Positions 59,943 through 64,000 of a stretch of DNA of 64,000 bases are shown piece by piece. Source of the DNA: Azadirachta indica (lineage: Eukaryota; Streptophyta; Magnoliopsida; Sapindales; Meliaceae); NCBI GenBank assembly GCA_022749755.1, contig CM040442.1, positions 11,630,457 to 11,694,456 on the forward strand. Reading direction: 5' to 3'. The translations under genes were made by a program, and so were the position numbers. Numbering within the stretch: position 1 is the first letter of the stretch; each line of letters starts with the position of its first letter. A model generated the notes under the pieces. That model ran no database searches, had not been told where the DNA came from, and worked only from the letters and a program-made list of their open reading frames with translations.

Positions 59943-62130
59943 TAAGTGCAAGTGATGCTTTGCATGCATTATGTAAGTATTTCAATAATTTATATAGATC
60001 TCTTTTAATTTCTACTATCTTTTCTTGACATCAGAACCATTACTTTGTCTTTTCAAAATGTAAGAATTAATGTATACAAATTGATAGTTGTAGGTAGAAA
60101 TTAATAGTGTTATGCTGGAGTAAGTATAAATGATAACAATTCAATAAATATGAAAAGGTAATCTATCCTTGACTATTAATTTCACATTGCAAATAATGAT
60201 AAACTTATTTATTCATAGGCAAAACCTTAAATTAGGGATTTGTTAATAGCTCTAATATTATTACTGCAACTATTCTAATTAGGCAAAACATGTTGCATCC
60301 TTTTCCTTTCGTAGCTTTTAAATAGATTTCATTTTTCATTTATGAAATGACTTTTGTTTTTTAACTAATTGTTTCAGGTAACTCAAAATCAATTATAAGT
60401 TGATGCAATCCTTGATGATGTGGCATTATTGTGTACCCTACTAAATTAGCTTGAAAAGTCAGTCAATTATTTATTTACAAGAGTCAGTTTCTGGAATTGT
60501 TGGTTTGTAATAAGAAAGATTGGGGATTATCTCTTCCAATCGATTTGATGAGCTTATTGAGATTTTAGATTCAGTTTTATCTTCTTTTCTATAGTTAAAC
60601 TTTCTGTATATCTACTTGTTTGCAAATCAATAAAGGGTTTATTTCCTTCTTGACTATTAGATTCGGCCTATAATATTTTTTCCCACTGTCAATGTTTTTC
60701 ATTAATTTTTATAAAATTTCAACTTTACCTTTACTGTGTTGACCTGAATATTGGATCCATTTCTAATACAACCGAACTGAAATTTTTTTTTAAAAAAGTA
60801 TGACAATGCGGTGGTGAGAACCCCTGCCCTACCCTCCTACATAAATGTAAGAGAAAGGGTTCAAAACGCAAAGGCAAACATTTAAAAAAGATTATATCTA
60901 CATATTATGTTATATATAATATCTTAATATTGTAATATTAATTTAACTATAATGAATATATAATTTTGTAACATTAATAATTATTTTCTTCCATAAATTT
61001 AAACAAAAATTTTTATTCCATTTAAATTAAATCAATAATTTTTAGTAAAGAAATTAAAGAAAAAAAAATAAACTAATAATTAATTTATAACATTAAAAAT
61101 TAAATATGAATTTGTAAACTCAAATCAATTTATAAATATTATTAAAATTAATATTGATTTATAAAAATCATAGAGAAAAAATTTATTTTACAATATTAAA
61201 CTAATAATAATTTGGTATGAGATTAAACTAATAATAATTTGGTATGAGATTAAGCTAATAATTTTTAGTAAAAATTATTAAATTAATAATTTTTAAATTA
61301 TCAAATATAAATTTGAATTTAGTTTTTAATAATTTTTATATCTAATAAATTAATAGTTAAAAATTTTATACAAAAGAATTATTAGTTTAATGTGTATGAC
61401 AATATTATTTTCAAAAGAAATATATTACTAACTGTTGAGTTGGACTTCAATCTTATTTGAAGAATTGCCCAAACTTGTAAGTCCACGGGGTTAATAAGAT
61501 ATTTTTTTAGGTTTGTTTCGTCGCTATATAAGTTGTATGTGTGTGAAGGAGTGCATAGCCGTGAGAGGGAAAAGAAAGAGCTCTTTTTAGAAAATTCAGT
61601 CCTGTGTAATTTTCATCAAGTTGACAATCGAGTGGCAATTTCAACTTCGTTTTGACTTAAATTTTATATGGAGGTTTTACACATGTAGTTCTTGATTTTG
61701 ATGATGTGATTGACCATTAAAACTCTCTAACACATCTAGAATTGACGTTTATAACAACTTTGCTTTTAAAATTTTTTGCAGTCTTAATTTGGCTCTTTTA
61801 TTTTGGTGTTGCGTCCATTGGTGTATTTGATGAGATTTTTCTTTGGCTCTCATTTTATGGTTGAGTTTTTATTTGTTTCTAAGGCTGTAATCTTATAATA
61901 AAACTCTTGTATTTTTTATTTGATAATAGTATAAATTCTTTTTAAGTCACGATTTTTTACTCTCACTCACATTAATGGAAAGGTTTTTCACATAAATTTA
62001 GCATCTCTTATAGTTTTTTTTGTTTCGGTTTGAATATTCTTGCTATTTTTATTATTTTTGATTTACTTAATTATTTCATCTTGGTTCAAGTAAAGTGAAA
62101 AGAATTAATTAAATTCATACTAATTGTTTT
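59943..62130. other. 3' flank of RLP copy 2
   Basis: Collinear with 21635-23807. Candidate AATAAA at 60143-60148. Same decayed LTR-like stretch (about 60390-60640). No supported gene. Confidence 0.5.
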
Positions 62131-64000
62131 AATGGTCCACTGCATGCGCATCTTTTGAAATTATGTTCCCCTAATTGTTTTTATTTACGATTTTGTTATT
62201 GTTTAATTACTATTTGATCCCTTATTTTTTAAAACTGAACATTTAATCCATAATTTTAATTTATTAAAGATTATAAACAATTTCAAAATTTAATACTTTA
62301 ATCCATAATTTTAATCCTTATTATTTGTTTATTATAATATTAGTCATAATTTAACACATTTTTTTGCTACATTTGTTAATAAGAAAATATTGTAAAACTA
62401 ATTTTAATTTTAAGTTTTTGATATTTATTCAAATTTAATAAGGAAATAATTGATTCTTAAACCTCTTATATTTACCAAATATAAGTTAAGATTGAACATA
62501 TCTAATATAGTATATATTGATCAAATCTATTCTGTTTATTGAACAATTTTCTTTTGAAAATTAGCCAAAAAAGGAGTAATGGTAATTGTAGAAATGATAA
62601 GGCAAATAATGATTATTATTTGGTATTAAATTTTTATCATGTGAGAAATTAACGTCGCTCCTACAAAATAATTAAAAGTGCACACTGAATAGAAAATAAT
62701 TTTCGTCTTTTAAAATAGTTTATAAAATAATTGTCTTTGATTATAAATAAAATATGACTATTGTGTATAATTGTTTTTATAAATATATGTTCAGATGATA
62801 GTTTTAATAACACTAATTTTAATTCTAAAAAATGAAAAATGGTTTTTAGACCCTTTTTTTTAATATTTAGAAGACATTTTTAATAAAACTGACTTTAATT
62901 TTAAAAATAAAAAATAATTTTTATATTGTCTTCTTTGTTTAATTTTAGAGGACAGTTTTATGAAATTGATTTTGATTCAAAATATAGAAAAATAATTTTT
63001 AAACTATTTTGTTAATTCTAAAAAGGAATATATGTTTTAGAAAATGATTGATTTAGTTTTAATAAAAAATTACTTTTAATTATTTTTTAAACGGTCCTCC
63101 GAAGTGTATGTAAATAGAATACAAATTCATCAAAATAGTATTAATTGGTAATAGTTTTGAGTTTAAATTGAATTAAGGATTTATTTAATAATACAATATT
63201 ATAATATTATTGATTAAATAATATAGATAATAAACATTTTATTGAAACAGGAAACCTGCCATATTGAAATAGTATTAATAATTTTTAGTAGTTTTAATAT
63301 TAAATTAAAATTGAGTTTCTTAAACTTTATTTTAAAGCAATTAAAGGTATTATAGTCATTTTAAGTGAAAATATATGATCAGTTGATTGGTCCAAGGGAA
63401 GTAAGTGTATCTTTTCTCAAAATTTCTATGTAAGTATTAAAATCTCAAATTAAATTGTTATTAATTAAATTTCTAATTTTTAAATAAATGTTAATTAAAA
63501 TTATTTTTGATTACACATTGAATTTTTTATACTTTACTTTGAAGTAATTAACAGTATTATAGTTATATAAATAAAATTAGATGGTTAACTAATGGTTTAG
63601 GGAGATAAGTGTGGCTTTCTTTAAATCTTTTATTTAAATGTTAAAATTTCCAATTTCAGGAGAGGTATGTGTTAAAACCCTTATAAAGTAATTGATCCAC
63701 AAGTACCATAACCAATATAAAGTTATTATTCCGCTAAACTACTTTTTACTATTAATGCATGTTCTCATTATTTTGTAGGTATAACTTGTTTTGTCATTTT
63801 TCTGGAGAACGGTGGGGAGGAATAGGTATGTACGTGTATATGTAAGTTCTTTTGGTAGGTTTTGTATTTATGTGATTTGTTAAATTCATGTGATTATGAT
63901 GTACAGCATATGATACAGTTAACATATATTTTGGTCTTACATTAATTTATGTATTTTTAATGTTTCTTTTTATTTGTTTAATATATTGTCATTTTATTTT
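62131..64000. repeat. Tail of unit 2
   Basis: Matches 24756-25925, then differs at 63310-63680, where two related segments about 210 bp apart (63312-63455 and 63520-63658) form a direct repeat. It then matches 26461-26780 almost perfectly to the window end. AT-rich, no gene. Confidence 0.65.

Larger units (their letters stand above)
33613..64000. repeat. Tandem-array unit 2 (segmental duplication, continues past window)
   Basis: Collinear with unit 1 (2059-27545) but larger. It retains about 0.8 kb at 33995-34795, 1.3 kb at 45080-46400 and 3.1 kb at 51445-54525 that unit 1 lacks. It has gained a 711-bp MITE at 44042-44752 and lacks the 0.95 kb that unit 1 has at 23808-24755. At 63310-63680 the tail differs from unit 1. 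The right end lies outside the window. Confidence 0.85.

Overview
The window is nuclear DNA of a dicot plant. It is strongly AT-rich, has no operon-like gene packing, and is filled with LTR-retrotransposon, MITE and CACTA remnants. Its only substantial genes are plant leucine-rich-repeat receptor-like proteins (RLPs) of the Cf-9/Hcr9 type. I cannot name the species from sequence alone.

The main organising feature is a tandem array of a large repeat unit, of which three copies are visible. The tail of unit 0 is at about 1-1335. Unit 1 runs from about 2059 to 27545, and unit 2 from about 33613 past the window end. Each of units 1 and 2 carries, left to right: a minus-strand transcription-unit-like relic of unknown origin; a degenerate Ty3/gypsy (Tat-like) LTR retrotransposon on the minus strand with matching 5-bp target duplication (6154-12517 and 38524-47225); older internal modules repeated two or three times; the C-terminal relic of one RLP gene; a full-length RLP reading frame (18540-21634 and 56850-59942); and an AT-rich tail. 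Between the units sits a 6-kb spacer (27546-33612) with a MULE-like fold-back element, a CACTA transposase relic and a gypsy gag-protease relic.

Both full-length RLP copies are damaged, in different places. Copy 1 has an intact 1,011-codon body, but a 2-bp insertion in the signal peptide separates the natural ATG from it. Copy 2 has an intact signal peptide but two in-frame nonsense codons. If functional, such proteins would sit in the plasma membrane as extracellular LRR immune receptors that need a partner kinase (SOBIR1/BAK1 type) because they have no kinase domain.

The paralogous units serve as controls for each other. They show an empty site for a 711-bp PIF/Harbinger-type MITE, internal modules that preserve the empty site of the LTR element, and minisatellites of 36 and 45 bp inside the retrotransposon that differ in copy number between units. 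No tRNA, rRNA, CRISPR array or bacterial-type gene was seen. Identities and copy numbers are by eye.
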